This document shows, piece after piece, positions 1-9,751 of a stretch of 64,000 nt of DNA. The stretch covers positions 13,773 to 77,772 of the forward strand of contig CAWEEP010000011.1 in assembly GCA_963808125.1 (NCBI GenBank). Direction: 5' to 3'. Every line of letters starts with the position of its first letter. Position 1 is the first letter of the stretch. The translations under genes and the position numbers were made by a program. The notes below the pieces were generated by a model, which saw only the letters and a list, made by a program, of their open reading frames with translations, was not told the origin of the DNA and searched no databases. The DNA comes from CAWEEP01 sp963808125 (GTDB lineage: Bacteria; Chloroflexota; Dormibacteria; Aeolococcales; Aeolococcaceae).

Positions 1-956
1 AGGATGCGCCGGATGTCCTCGGCGCGCCGCGCCGAACGGTCCGTCGCGGTGAGGGCGCTGAGGATGAGAACACTGATGAGGAGCCCGACGACGAGGCCGG
101 CGAGCCCGGTCTCGAGAAGATGCTTGCTGATGCTGACCGGCGATCCGCTGGCCGTCGGCGCGTCGAGAAGGTAGAAGCCGGTCTGGCTGCCGACGTTGGC
201 GAGGCCCAGCTGAGCTTGCTGGTACTGGGAGAGGAGATTCTGGTAGGTGGTGCCGTCCAACGTCACGGCCTGGACCAGTTCCGTCGCCGTGGCGTCGCCC
301 ACGCCGGTGGAGGACACGTCGGGGTGCGCCTTGAGGTAATTGGAGAGCGCCGTCTGGTCGTTCTGCAGGGTGACCTGCGATTGGGCCACCTGCTGCTGGT
401 AGTACTTGACGGCGACCTGGTCGCTGGTCGTCTGCGCCGCCACCGCCTGGGCGGAGTACTCATCGACAACCGCCAGTGCGGTGCCGGCGGCGACCTGTGG
501 GGCGGGCGCCGTGACCGTGATGTTCAGCACCTGCGGGCCGGCCGTCACCAGCGTGACCATGGTGGGGAGATCAGCGGCCACCTGGTCGTCGATCGACCCC
601 TTGGAACTGCTGAAGAGCGCAGAGAGCCCGGGCACGGCCGCGAGACCCGTCGCCTCGGCATGGGGATGGGATGCGAGGTAGGCGGCCAGCGGGCCCTTGT
701 TCCCCACGGCGATGGCGAAGGACTGTGTCGAGAGCAGTTCCTGGACCACCGACTCCTGCAGGGTGGACGGGTCGACGTACTGATTGGCCGCGTTCGCGGG
801 GCTGTTGCCGGGAACGGTGGCGTCGATCCAGAGGCTGGCGGTGGAGGTGAACGACCTGGGCTGCACGAGCTGGTAGCCACCGGCCACGATCAGGCCGATG
901 AGGACCGGCAGGATCGCGACCAGCCGGTGCCGGAAGACTGTCTCTAGGAATCTCAT
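1..956 (-). CDS. Wzz/CpsC-like chain-length determinant protein (C-terminus off the window)
   Basis: Reading leftward from an ATG at 956 gives a protein beginning MRFLETVFRHRL, followed by a hydrophobic stretch at about residues 11-27, then a long mostly soluble region and a second hydrophobic segment near residues 285-305. This helix, periplasmic region, helix plan is that of Wzz/CpsC polysaccharide co-polymerases, which set polymer length in exopolysaccharide assembly at the inner membrane. The reading frame stays open to base 1, so the end of the protein is missing. A Gln-rich, coiled-coil-like stretch (residues about 190-250) precedes the second helix, as in the family. The adjacent sugar-nucleotide and glycosyltransferase genes agree with an export role. 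The family call rests on topology and weak resemblance, not on a signature motif. No tyrosine-kinase domain is seen before the window edge. Confidence 0.7.
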   Translation of the reverse strand, partial: MRFLETVFRHRLVAILPVLIGLIVAGGYQLVQPRSFTSTASLWIDATVPGNSPANAANQYVDPSTLQESVVQELLSTQSFAIAVGNKGPLAAYLASHPHAEATGLAAVPGLSALFSSSKGSIDDQVAADLPTMVTLVTAGPQVLNITVTAPAPQVAAGTALAVVDEYSAQAVAAQTTSDQVAVKYYQQQVAQSQVTLQNDQTALSNYLKAHPDVSSTGVGDATATELVQAVTLDGTTYQNLLSQYQQAQLGLANVGSQTGFYLLDAPTASGSPVSISKHLLETGLAGLVVGLLISVLILSALTATDRSARRAEDIRRI

Positions 957-1224
957 TGGCCGAGTGTCATCTCCGGACGGCGTTTGGGGAATGGGAGCAG
1001 ACACGGGGGGGGCTTCGGATGTCCCCGGCACTGTGGGCGTATGTCCCAGCCGGACCCGGCCGGCCGGCCGGCCGAGCCTCCGCCTGGGACGCCGTCCCGC
1101 CCGGACCGGGACGGTCCATCGGGGATGGCCCCGCTGCCCATCGCCGGGCGGCGCCCCGACGCCCTACGCTCGGCAGGCCCGGAGCCGGGGCCTGATCCCC
1201 TCCTGGGTGCCTCTCCAACCTGGC

Positions 1225-1239
1225 TATCCTCTTGCCATG
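1225..1239 (+). promoter_or_regulatory. Leaderless -10 element of the UDP-glucuronate decarboxylase gene
   Basis: TATCCT at 1225-1230 is followed by exactly 6 nt and then the ATG at 1237. This places the expected transcription start on the start codon. There is no Shine-Dalgarno sequence and no clear -35. The same arrangement recurs at four other genes in the window. Confidence 0.45.
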
Positions 1240-2298
1240 CCATCCGTCCCCCCTCTCACGAACTCCTCGCCTCCAGCCGCCGACGCCGTTGCGGAGCCTT
1301 CCGAGGCGCACCTGCGCCGCGTTGTGATCACCGGAGGCGCCGGCTTCCTCGGCTCGCACCTCGCCGACCGCCTGATCCGGCGCGGGCTCACCGTGGTCGT
1401 CCTCGACAACCTGTCGACGGGCAGCGAGAACAACCTCGCGCACCTGCTGGGTCACCCGCGCTTCACCTTCCACCGCCAGGACGTCACCGAGTTCCTGCTG
1501 GTCGATGGCGACGTCGACGCCGTCCTCCACCTCGCCTCGCCGGCGAGCCCGATCGACTACGCCCGCCTTCCCATCGAAACCATCAAGGCCGGAACGCTCG
1601 GCACCCATCGGGCGCTGGGACTGGCGAGAGCGAAGGGAGCTCGCCTCCTCCTCGCCAGCACCAGCGAGGTCTACGGTGACCCCGAGGTCCATCCCCAGCC
1701 GGAGAGTTACTGGGGCCATGTGAATCCGGTGGGGCCGAGGAGCATGTATGACGAGGGCAAGCGGGCGGCCGAGGCCTTCGTCATGGCGTACCGCAACCAT
1801 CACAGGATGGACACCCGCATCGTCCGCATCTTCAACACGTACGGCCCGCGGATGCGCAAGGCGGATGGCCGGGCCGTTCCCAACTTCGTCACGCAGGCCC
1901 TCGCCGGAGAACCTCTGACGGTCTTCGGCGACGGCTCGCAGACCCGCAGTCTCTGCTATGTGGACGACCTCATCGACGGCATCCACCGGCTGCTCCTGAG
2001 CGACGTTCGCGACCCGGTGAACATCGGCAACCCCGACGAGGTGACGATGCTCCAGCTCGCCGCGCTGATCCGCGACCTGTGCGGCAGCCGGAGCGAGATC
2101 GTCTTCCAGCCGCTGCCCACCGACGACCCGCGCCGCCGACGCCCGGACATCACGCTGGCCCGCCGAGCCCTCGATTGGGAGCCACGCGTCGGCCTGGAGC
2201 AAGGACTGCGCCGCACCATCGACTGGTGGCGCACCGGTGTGATGCCGTCGCCCTCCGAAGAGGCGGGGCCTCCCGCCACGCACGCCACGGTGCCATGA
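1237..2298 (+). CDS. UDP-glucuronate decarboxylase (UDP-xylose synthase), SDR family
   Basis: This is a 353-residue extended short-chain dehydrogenase. The NAD-binding glycine motif GGAGFLG is at residues 33-39. The catalytic Tyr and Lys are in YDEGK (Y171, K175). The neighbourhood TSEVYGDP...YWGHVNPVGPRS is characteristic of UDP-glucuronate decarboxylases, which convert UDP-glucuronate to UDP-xylose in the cytoplasm using tightly bound NAD. The open frame extends further upstream, but the ATG at 1237 is chosen because it directly follows a -10 element and gives a normal family length with a short disordered N-terminus. The stop overlaps the ATG of the next glycosyltransferase (ATGA), indicating translational coupling. 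The product probably supplies pentose for the polymer made by this locus. A related epimerase is possible but less likely. Confidence 0.9.
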   Translation: MPSVPPLTNSSPPAADAVAEPSEAHLRRVVITGGAGFLGSHLADRLIRRGLTVVVLDNLSTGSENNLAHLLGHPRFTFHRQDVTEFLLVDGDVDAVLHLASPASPIDYARLPIETIKAGTLGTHRALGLARAKGARLLLASTSEVYGDPEVHPQPESYWGHVNPVGPRSMYDEGKRAAEAFVMAYRNHHRMDTRIVRIFNTYGPRMRKADGRAVPNFVTQALAGEPLTVFGDGSQTRSLCYVDDLIDGIHRLLLSDVRDPVNIGNPDEVTMLQLAALIRDLCGSRSEIVFQPLPTDDPRRRRPDITLARRALDWEPRVGLEQGLRRTIDWWRTGVMPSPSEEAGPPATHATVP

Positions 2299-3254
2299 GG
2301 CCGCCGGGCCCGGAGGCCCCACCTCGCATGAGCGTCTGCGTGCCCACCCGCAACCGGGGAGTCAGCCTCACCGCCACGCTGAGGAGTTTCCTCCACCTCG
2401 ACCACGACAGCTTCGAGGTCGTCGTCGTCGACCAGAGCACGGACGATCTGTCCGCCGTTGCCTTCCGCGCGACGGTGGGAGACAACTCGCGCTTCACCCA
2501 CATGCCCTCCACGACGGTCGGCAAGTCGGCCGCCTGCAACGTCGCCCTCGACCACGCCCGGGGAGCCATCGTGGCCTTCACCGACGACGACTGCGAGGCC
2601 CCGCCCGACTGGCTGACCGGCATCGAGAGGGCCTTCGCCGGCCATCCGGGGTGGCGATGATCTGCGGCGGAGTCGCGGCGGCGCCGCATGACCCCGGCCC
2701 GGGGCGCGATTCCCAGCTTCGTCCCCGCGCGGCCGCGCCTTCTGCGCTCGCCCTGGCTGGCCTTCAAGGCGCAGGGAATCGGCGCCAACCTCTCCTTCCG
2801 GTCCCAGACGCTTCGCGACATGGGCGCCTTCGACGAGGTTCTCGGCGCGGGAGCGCCACTGCGCGCGGGAGAGGACGGGGACATCGCGTACCGGGTGCTC
2901 CGGGACGGCCACGGCATCCTCGAGCTCCCGGAGCCCGCGGTGCTGCACAGCGGCCTGAGAACCTGGGGAGCCGAATTGAAACAGCTGTCATGGGACGCGG
3001 CGCTCTCCGAGGGAGCCACCTACATGAAGCACCTGCGGCTGCGCGACCCCGTGGTGCTGCCCACCTTCGTCCTCCGCGGTCTCTTCGGCATGGTGAACTG
3101 GCGCAACCTGCTCCGCCTCCGTCAACCCACCGGACTGGGGCGGCTGGCCGCCTTCGCCTACGGCGTGAGGATGAGCTTCCGCTTCCCCATCGACCCCTCC
3201 TCCCGGCGATATCGCGCCCCCGCGCGCGAGCGAGGAGCCGACATGCGCGGCTGA
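2295..3254 (+). CDS. Family 2 glycosyltransferase, frame broken twice
   Basis: The N-terminal half has the GT2 nucleotide-sugar fold: SVCVPTRNRG at the start, a conserved DQSTDD strand end, and the acidic metal-binding segment FTDDDCEAPPDW. The C-terminal half carries ANLSFR, the acidic GEDGDIAYR element and a final hydrophobic region. Between them the frame is lost at the G run near 2648 (-1) and regained near 2695 (+1), so about 15 residues (VAMICGGVAAAPHDP) are read only in another frame. Joined, the protein is about 319 residues, a normal GT2 length, and it resembles the intact GT2 at 20278. The two opposite indels in homopolymers suggest sequencing error. Its ATG overlaps the stop of the UDP-xylose synthase gene, so it may use that sugar donor; the acceptor is unknown. 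Confidence 0.8.
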
Positions 3255-3264
3255 GCCGCCCGGA

Positions 3265-4794
3265 TCAGTTCGGGCTGCCGGAACGCCTCGCGCCCCGGCG
3301 CGGGGCGACGGCACCGAGGAGTTGGCGGAACTGACGCCGCTCGGTGGCGCTGAGCACTCCGAGGAAACCGGCGAAGACGGGGAAGCTCACCATCCCCGAC
3401 AGGATGCCGACGACGAGGCCGGCGCGCAGGCCGAGCACCACGAGGCCGGCCATCAGGGCGGTGGCCACCGCCGCCCGGGCGACGCGCATCGCCAGATGGC
3501 GGGTGAAGACGTCGCGGACCAGGAAGAAACCGATGACGGCGAGGACAACCTCGGTGATGACCATGGCGATGGCGGCTCCGATGGCCCCGTTGCCGTCGGT
3601 CCGCTGGAAGTAGGGGATGAGCACGAGATTCAGCGCGGGGTTGATGAGGCTGGCCAGCGCCATCATCTTCGTCCACACCATCTGCTGGTTGCGGGCGATC
3701 ATTAGCTGGTTGGCCATGATGTTGAGGTACATCGGGGGCACACAGAGAGCGAGCAGCGCGAAGACGGGGATCAACTCCGTGAAGTCGGGCCCATACAGCG
3801 CCCGTGTCAGCGGAGCGGCAACCAGCACGGCGCCGACGCACACCGGCAGGCTGAGCACGAGGACGAACTCGATGGCGGGTCGCGCCGCCCGCAGCAGCGT
3901 CTCGCTTCCCCTTGTGTGCGCGCACCAGCTGCGAGAGCCACGCGGTGGAGAGGACGGTGGGGACGAACATCAGGGTGCCAAAGAGCTGGGTGGGGAGCCC
4001 GTACCACCCCAGCACCCGGGTGGAGGTCATCGCCCCCAGCATCAGCGAGTCGATCCAGAGATAGATGGTGAAGAAGGCAACGAAGCTCCAGTAGGGGAGG
4101 CTGGCGACGAAGAGACGGCGCAGCTCGCTTCGCTTCACTCTCCAGTCGATGTGGAAGTGGGGGCGCGACCAGATCAGCACCATGACGGTGAGGACGGCGC
4201 CGATGATCACGAGAGCGAGGAGAAGGCCGATGGCCCTGACCCCGACCATGACGAGAACGATGCCGGTCACCGTCGAGAGGGTCTTGCTGAAGATCGTCGA
4301 GTAGGTCAGGTAGCGCATCTTCTCCAGGGCCTGGAATCCAGCCGCGATTGGCTCGGAAACGACGGCGAAGACGGTCATGCACCAGCCGAGGAAGACGGCG
4401 ACGCCCTCGGGGCCGTGGAACGGACCCACCAACGTGATCACCAGGGTGAGGGCCAGGGCCGGCAAGCAGAAGAGGGCGCGGAGAACGATGCCGGTGCCGA
4501 TCAGCTGGGGGGCCCGATCGGGATCGGCGGCGATCTCGCGGACCAGGAGGGGACGGAGCCGAGGCCAACGAGAACGAGGAGCACCCCGGAGGCGGCCAGC
4601 CCCAGAGTGTAGAGACCGACCTGAGCGGAGCCCAGCCGCCGGGGCACGATCACCGTCCAGATGAGGGTGGCGATCCAGGTGACGATCTGGCCGACGGTCA
4701 GGATGGAGATGCTGCGCGCCAGCACCACCGTGTTCGGTCGCGAAGTCTCGACCGTTTCGCCCAGGTGGGCGACGGCGACAGCAGGATCCCCCAT
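3265..4794 (-). CDS. Wzx-like polysaccharide flippase, frame broken twice
   Basis: Joined across two indels this is a protein of about 509 residues with 12 or more hydrophobic segments, matching the MATE/MOP-type oligosaccharide flippases that move lipid-linked repeat units across the inner membrane. The N-terminal part includes VVLARSISILTVGQIVTW, a typical first helix. The C-terminal part contains QMVWTKMMALASLINPALN, resembling the late helices of the family. The frame changes at a C run (coding strand) near 4550 (-1) and near 3908 (+1), so the two cancel. The start at 4794 gives a short N-terminal tail before the first helix; an upstream open frame exists but lacks membrane character. It sits between glycosyltransferase and acetyltransferase genes, as expected for a Wzx/Wzy-type locus. 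Confidence 0.82.
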
Positions 4795-4897
4795 TTGTCC
4801 TGACTGTGGCCGCCGCGCCGGCGGAGGTGAATGGGCGGATCGACCAGTCACCGGGACATCCGGGGGGCGTCGAGCGGCCCCGCCGCCCGGGGACGGG

Positions 4898-6133
4898 TCA
4901 GACGGCGGCGCGGTGGAGGCCAACGCGGCCCACCCGGGACATCCCCGCCGCACCGGCCTGGCGAGCGTGGCGCATGCCACCGTACAGGGCGGCCACCCGG
5001 CGGGCACCCGGGGTGGCGCGCACGATCTGGATCCGTTCGAAGGGGACGGAACGAGTGTCCCATCGCGACTTGGCCTGGTCCAGCCCGATCGAGAAGTTGA
5101 CGCCGCTGAGGCCGCGGGAGATCGCCGCTTTCATGGCCTCGACGGTCGCGAAGGTGCTGACGCTGTAGCGCCACAGGTCGGGGTCGAAGCCCGAGTGGTA
5201 GAGGTAGAGGACCCCGTTCATCTCCATGTTGAGACGGATCGCCACACGACGGCCGTCGAGCTCGACGACGCTGAGCCGGAGGCGGCCGGCCTCGGCGATC
5301 CGGCGCGCCAGCCGGCGGACGAACTCCCGCACCGCGGGGTCGGAGAAGTAGTCCGGATGGCTCGGTCCCCACCGCAGGCCTGCCCGGGCGGCATGCAGGG
5401 CGAAGAGGTCGTCGAGAACGGGGTCGAGTCCGTCGACGCCCGTGTGCTCCGAGTAGACGAGGCGCAGGTGGTCGCGAGCGGGCGCGTTGTACGCGCGGCG
5501 AATGCTCTCCTTCACATTGCGGCGCAGCCGGGCGCGGACCTCCTCCCAGCTTCCACCCAGGTCCATGACCAGGACATCACGCTGACCCTCGGGGGCCGCG
5601 CCGACCATCAACTCCGCACTGGCGATCGCCTCATGCCACCAGCCCACGCCGGCTCCCCAGGCGCCAACCTCGATCCAGCTCCACCTGCCGCCACTCCACA
5701 GCTGCTCCACCACGAGGGTGAGTGCGGCAACGGCGCGGTCGGGAGCGACCAGGGCCTCCGCCAGCTCGAACATCTGTCGGTAACGGCGGCGTCGCGGACC
5801 CATCAGCTCCAGTGACGGGGCTCGCAGACCTGGCGCGGGCAGCCCCTCATACTCGTGGAAGGGGGCGATCGCCACAGGCCCAGCAGGTGTTTCGACCACC
5901 ATGGTCACCAGGCGCTCGTCCCAGAAGCTGCGGGCCCACTCGGACACCCACTCCCAGCTGAGGAACGGATTGGTCGTCCCGGTGCGCTGGAGCAGACGGC
6001 GCCAGGCCGGCTCGAGGCTGAGGAAGGCCTCCACCCCGCGGTGGCGAGTTGCCGTCAGAGGGCCGGGATCAGCGATCGCCGCTGCCGGGCGCGCCCGCGG
6101 AGGACGCGACGGGTCGGAGACGTTGCGCACCAC
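4898..6133 (-). CDS. CelD/BcsL-type GNAT-fold acetyltransferase
   Basis: The 411-residue protein carries the BioF2-like/CelD acetyltransferase arrangement: an N-terminal half with NPFLSWEWVSEWARSFW, and a C-terminal GNAT half with VKESIRRAYN, a long RLSVVELDGRRVAIRLN strand pair and LYHSGFDPD. Such proteins are common in exopolysaccharide and cellulose loci, where they are thought to acylate sugars or lipid-linked intermediates; the substrate here is unknown. The GTG start at 6133 lies 3 nt after the stop of the upstream GT4 gene, so the two are probably co-transcribed. There are no membrane segments, so a cytoplasmic location is expected. The first 25 residues are Arg/Pro/Ala-rich and probably disordered, and a start a few codons later (GTG at 6130) is equally possible. 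Confidence 0.8.
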   Translation of the reverse strand: MVRNVSDPSRPPRARPAAAIADPGPLTATRHRGVEAFLSLEPAWRRLLQRTGTTNPFLSWEWVSEWARSFWDERLVTMVVETPAGPVAIAPFHEYEGLPAPGLRAPSLELMGPRRRRYRQMFELAEALVAPDRAVAALTLVVEQLWSGGRWSWIEVGAWGAGVGWWHEAIASAELMVGAAPEGQRDVLVMDLGGSWEEVRARLRRNVKESIRRAYNAPARDHLRLVYSEHTGVDGLDPVLDDLFALHAARAGLRWGPSHPDYFSDPAVREFVRRLARRIAEAGRLRLSVVELDGRRVAIRLNMEMNGVLYLYHSGFDPDLWRYSVSTFATVEAMKAAISRGLSGVNFSIGLDQAKSRWDTRSVPFERIQIVRATPGARRVAALYGGMRHARQAGAAGMSRVGRVGLHRAAV

Positions 6134-6136
6134 CCC

Positions 6137-7399
6137 CTAGGCCACCGCGGGTTGCGCCAGGGAGGCCGCCCAGATTCCCATGAGACGCCCACCGACGGCC
6201 GGCAGCCCGAACCGCCTCTCGGCGGTGGCGGCGACGTCGCGCCGGCCCGGCGGATCCGCGAGGAGCTCCTCGATCGCGCCGGCGAAGGCGGGGGCGTCCA
6301 TGCCGGGGGCGCAGCGCCCCAACCCTCCCGCCAGCATCTCCTCAAAGGGGTACACGGGCAGGCTGACCACGGGGGTCCCCTGCAGCGCAGCCTCCACGCC
6401 GACATAGCCCCACTCCTCAAAAAGGCTGGGGAGGAGAAGCGCATCGGCGGCCCGCATCAAGGCGTGGACGTCGGCGGGAGGACGCGGCCCCAGCCGCCGG
6501 ACGGCGACGCTGGGCGGAAGGCCTGCCAGCGCCTCGGCGAGATGCTCGGCGTTGCCGCCGACGAGATCGAGGGCGATCGACCTCCCCCCGCGGGCGACCA
6601 GGCCAACCGCCTCAATGGCGAGCCGGACGTTCTTGCGTGGGTGGTCAAGGTCGCCGCTGCAGACGAGGAGTCGGGACGGATGCCGGCCAGTGCCGTTCCC
6701 GTCGCCGGCCACTTCCGCCGCCGCATGCGCCCCACCCTCCAGGACACGGCAAGGGGGCGGGCAGTGGACGGCGGGGACACCCGTTCTCCGCAGTTCGTCG
6801 GTGAGGAGCCGGGTGGGGGCGACGACGGTGTCGGCGGCGCGGTAGCCGCGGACGTCGTTGCGGTAGTGCAACACCCCCTTGAGGGCCAGCCCCGCGCTGC
6901 GCGGGAAGTGCCGTCCGGTGTGTTTCCAGGTGGCGACCGCCCTCCCCACCGGCGCGTGGGGGTGGAACCAGGCCGCGACGATCACGCGGTCCGCCAGCGG
7001 CCGCATCGCCTGGGCCAGCGCCGGGTGGTTGGCGTGGGCGGCGTCGAAGCGTCCCAGCCGGGGAAGCCCGGAGTGCACCGCTGCGCTAAGTCGCCTCGCC
7101 GCGTACCGCGGCGACAGCCGTTCCCTCCGTCGCTGCCAGGGGGTCGGCGGCGCCAGGCCAAGGTTGACGACGCGGACGCCGAGGCCGGCGAGCCTCGCCT
7201 CCAGCGTCCGCGCGAGCGACTCGTGGGTGGCGAGGAGGGTCACGGCCGCGCCGGCGGCGGCGGCGGCGGCGGCCACGTGCTCGGCGTAGGTGTTCACCCC
7301 GCTGATGCCGCCGTCGTGCAGCCCGACCACGACCGTCAGCGGCGGCCCCTCTGAGACCCCCGTGCCCGCCTCGCGCCCCCGCGCCTGCACTCCAGTCAC
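6137..7399 (-). CDS. Family 4 (group 1) glycosyltransferase
   Basis: This is a GT-B fold retaining glycosyltransferase of about 420 residues. The N-terminal domain starts LTVVVGLHDGGISGVNTY, the glycine-rich acceptor-side loop. The C-terminal domain has VCSGDLDHPRKNVRLAIEA and the donor-binding E-x7-E region in LLPSLFEEWGYVGVEAALQGTPVV. It acts on the cytoplasmic face, adding one sugar to a lipid-linked intermediate; donor and acceptor cannot be read from sequence. The frame is open further upstream to 7774, but that would overlap the divergent gene at 7599 and encodes low-complexity sequence. A GTG at 7399 or 7390 is the likely start. Its stop is 3 nt before the next gene. Confidence 0.85.
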   Translation of the reverse strand: MTGVQARGREAGTGVSEGPPLTVVVGLHDGGISGVNTYAEHVAAAAAAAGAAVTLLATHESLARTLEARLAGLGVRVVNLGLAPPTPWQRRRERLSPRYAARRLSAAVHSGLPRLGRFDAAHANHPALAQAMRPLADRVIVAAWFHPHAPVGRAVATWKHTGRHFPRSAGLALKGVLHYRNDVRGYRAADTVVAPTRLLTDELRRTGVPAVHCPPPCRVLEGGAHAAAEVAGDGNGTGRHPSRLLVCSGDLDHPRKNVRLAIEAVGLVARGGRSIALDLVGGNAEHLAEALAGLPPSVAVRRLGPRPPADVHALMRAADALLLPSLFEEWGYVGVEAALQGTPVVSLPVYPFEEMLAGGLGRCAPGMDAPAFAGAIEELLADPPGRRDVAATAERRFGLPAVGGRLMGIWAASLAQPAVA

Positions 7400-7598
7400 T
7401 GAATTGATGCGATCCCATGCGATGGCCGGTCCCCGCAGGACGGGGACGACGTCTATGGCGTGAGTATGGCGACGGAGACGCCGCCCGACCACCGAGACAT
7501 CTGTCCCACACCCGGGACGCTGGGTCCCATGGCGGCTTCCATCGGTGCCTCCTACGATCGCGAGGTGAACGATCGGAATTCGCGCCGGTGATGCCGGC

Positions 7599-8867
7599 AT
7601 GGTCCTGACCCAGCGGGGGGCGGTCTCTCCCCGCGGTGGCACGAGGCAGGCCAAGGGCCGGCGCGTTCTCATCGTCTGCCCGGAGGCGCCGTCACCACCG
7701 ACGTGGGGCTTCGCCCTGCGCGTCCACCACCTCGCCCTGCAGCTGGCCAAGCACAACAGCGTAAGCATGCTCACCTACGGCACCCCCGACGACGGACGTG
7801 ACTGGGATGGGCTGCAGCGGATGCTCGACCAGGTCCACCGCGTTCCCCCGCCCGCGGCGCGGCACGCCCGGCGCCGGCAGCAGCTCGCCTCGCTCGGTGG
7901 TCGCACCTCCTTTCACCTCGGCGCCCTGCGCTCGGAGGCGATGCAGCGGGAGCTCGACACCTTGATCGCCAACGGCGGCTTCGACATCGTCCAGGTGGAG
8001 TCGAGCCAGTTGATGTGCCTCGAGTTCCACGGCACGACGCCGGTCGTGCTCGACGAGCACAACATCGAGTACCAGCTCCTCGGGCGGGTGGCCGGCATCG
8101 AGAGCTCTGCGGTCCGGCGGCTGTTCGGCCGGGTCGAGGCGGCGAAGGTGGAACGGGAAGAGCGCCGCGCGTGGTCGGTGGCCGACGGGTGCGTGGCCAC
8201 CTCGGCGGTGGATGAGGCGGTGATCCGTGCGGCCCGGCCCGAGATGCCGACCGCGGTGGTGCCCAACGCGGTCGACACCGACTACTTTCACCCCAGGGCG
8301 ACCTCGGCGGATCCGGAGGGCATGGTCTTCGTCGCCAGCCTCAGCTACCGTCCCAACACCGACGCCGTGGTGTGGTTCACAGACCAGGTTCTGCCTCGCG
8401 TCCGCCGGGCGCGCCCCGGCGCGGTGCTGACCGTGGTGGGGAAGGGCACGCCGGCCTGGCTTCGGCGGCTGGAGGGCCCCGGCGTGGTGGTCACCGGCGC
8501 GGTCGACGACGTGCGGCCCCACCTCGAGCGGGCCAGTGTGGTGGTCGCCCCCCTGCGCGTGGGAAGCGGAACCCGCCTCAAGGTCCTCGAGGGCCTCTCC
8601 ACGGCCAAGCCCGTCGTCTCCACGACGCTGGGTGCCGAGGGGCTCGACGTCACCGACGGCGAGCATCTGCTGCTGGCGGACGATCCCGCCGAGATGGCCG
8701 ATGCGATCCTCCGCGTCATTGCGGACGAGGCGCTCGCCGCCCGCCTCGGAGCAGCCGGCCGTGCCCTGGTGCTGGAGAGGTACGGCTGGGCCGGCGCGGC
8801 CGCCCGCCTCGAGGCCTTCCACGCCCAGGTCGCCGGGATTCAGGTGGGAGGGGCGGCGTGGCGATGA
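7599..8867 (+). CDS. Family 4 glycosyltransferase
   Basis: This 422-residue GT-B glycosyltransferase shows RVLIVCPEAPSPPTWGFALR at the N-terminus (first Rossmann strand and acceptor loop), DEHNIEYQLL in the middle, and a C-terminal donor domain with NAVDTDYFHP, VVVAPLRVGSGTRLKVLEGL and STTLGAEGL. The EHNIE and GSGTRLK motifs match the TIGR03087/stp1-like GT4 branch often found in exopolysaccharide clusters. The ATG at 7599 gives a short basic N-terminal tail. It is transcribed divergently from the GT4 at 6137-7399. Its stop overlaps the ATG of the following methyltransferase (ATGA), beginning a run of four coupled genes that ends with the giant PKD protein. Sugar specificity is unknown. Confidence 0.88.
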   Translation: MVLTQRGAVSPRGGTRQAKGRRVLIVCPEAPSPPTWGFALRVHHLALQLAKHNSVSMLTYGTPDDGRDWDGLQRMLDQVHRVPPPAARHARRRQQLASLGGRTSFHLGALRSEAMQRELDTLIANGGFDIVQVESSQLMCLEFHGTTPVVLDEHNIEYQLLGRVAGIESSAVRRLFGRVEAAKVEREERRAWSVADGCVATSAVDEAVIRAARPEMPTAVVPNAVDTDYFHPRATSADPEGMVFVASLSYRPNTDAVVWFTDQVLPRVRRARPGAVLTVVGKGTPAWLRRLEGPGVVVTGAVDDVRPHLERASVVVAPLRVGSGTRLKVLEGLSTAKPVVSTTLGAEGLDVTDGEHLLLADDPAEMADAILRVIADEALAARLGAAGRALVLERYGWAGAAARLEAFHAQVAGIQVGGAAWR

Positions 8868-9751
8868 GTTCCTTCGCGGGGGTCCCAGGCGAGGCGAACG
8901 CCCTCCGAGCCCAGGACGGGAACGCAGCCATCTTCGACGAGGCCAGCGGCTACTACCGCCGGCTGCGCTGGGAGAAGAACCGCATCGCCCTCCAGGAGAA
9001 GGACCAGACACGCCGGGTCCTGGAGGAGGAGCTGGGGAGCGGGAACGTCGGAACCGCCCTGGAGATCGGTTGCGGTCCTGGGACCTGGACCCCTCTCCTG
9101 GCGGAACGCGCCGGCCGGGTGGTCGCTCTCGACCTCTCGCCGGGGATGCTGGAGCAAGCCCGCCGTGCCGTCCCCGACGAGCGCGTTCGCTTCGTGCAGG
9201 GCGACGCCGCCGAGTTCGACGCCGACGGCGGCTTCGACCTGGTGATGAGCGTCAGAGTTCTCGAGTACGTCCCCGAGTGGAACGAGATCGTCGGGCGGCT
9301 GGGCCGGCTGGTCGCCCCCGGGGGGCGGGCCGTGATCATCACCAAGACCCCCATCTCCGTCTGGCGCGGTACCGGCCGTTCGCGCTGGTTCGGACCGCGG
9401 ACCCTGCTGCGCCGGCTGGCGCGCAAGGAGGTCGATCCCGGTTTCTGGCAGCGCTACATCCCCGTTCGCGAGCTGTCGCGCGCCTTCGCCGCCGCCGGGA
9501 TGGTCGACGTCCGGGTGCGCCCCGTCATCCTGGGCCTTCCTGTTTACGCTCGCGGCACCAAGCAGTACCCGATCATCCCCGGGTTCGCCGAGAAGCCGGT
9601 TCTCGCCGCCACACAGGCGGTGTGGCGGTGGGTGTCGCGGCGCGGTCGCCGCGCCCGGGTGGCCTCGCTCCCCTTCTCCGAGTCGTACGCGGTGTCGGGC
9701 CGCCGGCCCACGGCGGGGGAGCCCGCGCCGTCCGTGGCGGCAGCGCCGTGA
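8864..9751 (+). CDS. Class I SAM-dependent methyltransferase
   Basis: The 295-residue protein has the SAM-binding motif I in ALEIGCGPGTWTPLLA, the acidic motif II in VVALDLSPGMLEQAR, and a later RLVAPGGRAVIITKTPIS strand typical of UbiE/Methyltransf_11 proteins. It probably methylates a sugar or lipid-linked glycan in the cytoplasm; the acceptor is not known. The ATG at 8864 overlaps the TGA of the upstream glycosyltransferase, fixing the start. Its own TGA overlaps the GTG of a second methyltransferase. The C-terminal third, containing YARGTKQYPIIPGFAEKP, is longer than the minimal fold and may form the acceptor site. Confidence 0.88.
   Translation: MSSFAGVPGEANALRAQDGNAAIFDEASGYYRRLRWEKNRIALQEKDQTRRVLEEELGSGNVGTALEIGCGPGTWTPLLAERAGRVVALDLSPGMLEQARRAVPDERVRFVQGDAAEFDADGGFDLVMSVRVLEYVPEWNEIVGRLGRLVAPGGRAVIITKTPISVWRGTGRSRWFGPRTLLRRLARKEVDPGFWQRYIPVRELSRAFAAAGMVDVRVRPVILGLPVYARGTKQYPIIPGFAEKPVLAATQAVWRWVSRRGRRARVASLPFSESYAVSGRRPTAGEPAPSVAAAP

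Noticed and set aside
898..1236. N-terminal extension of the UDP-glucuronate decarboxylase frame
   Set aside because: The extension is low-complexity, and the ATG at 1237 directly follows a -10 element and gives the normal protein length.
967..2322. A 451-codon minus-strand open frame across the decarboxylase gene
   Set aside because: It has no recognisable domain and lies exactly opposite a gene with clear catalytic motifs.
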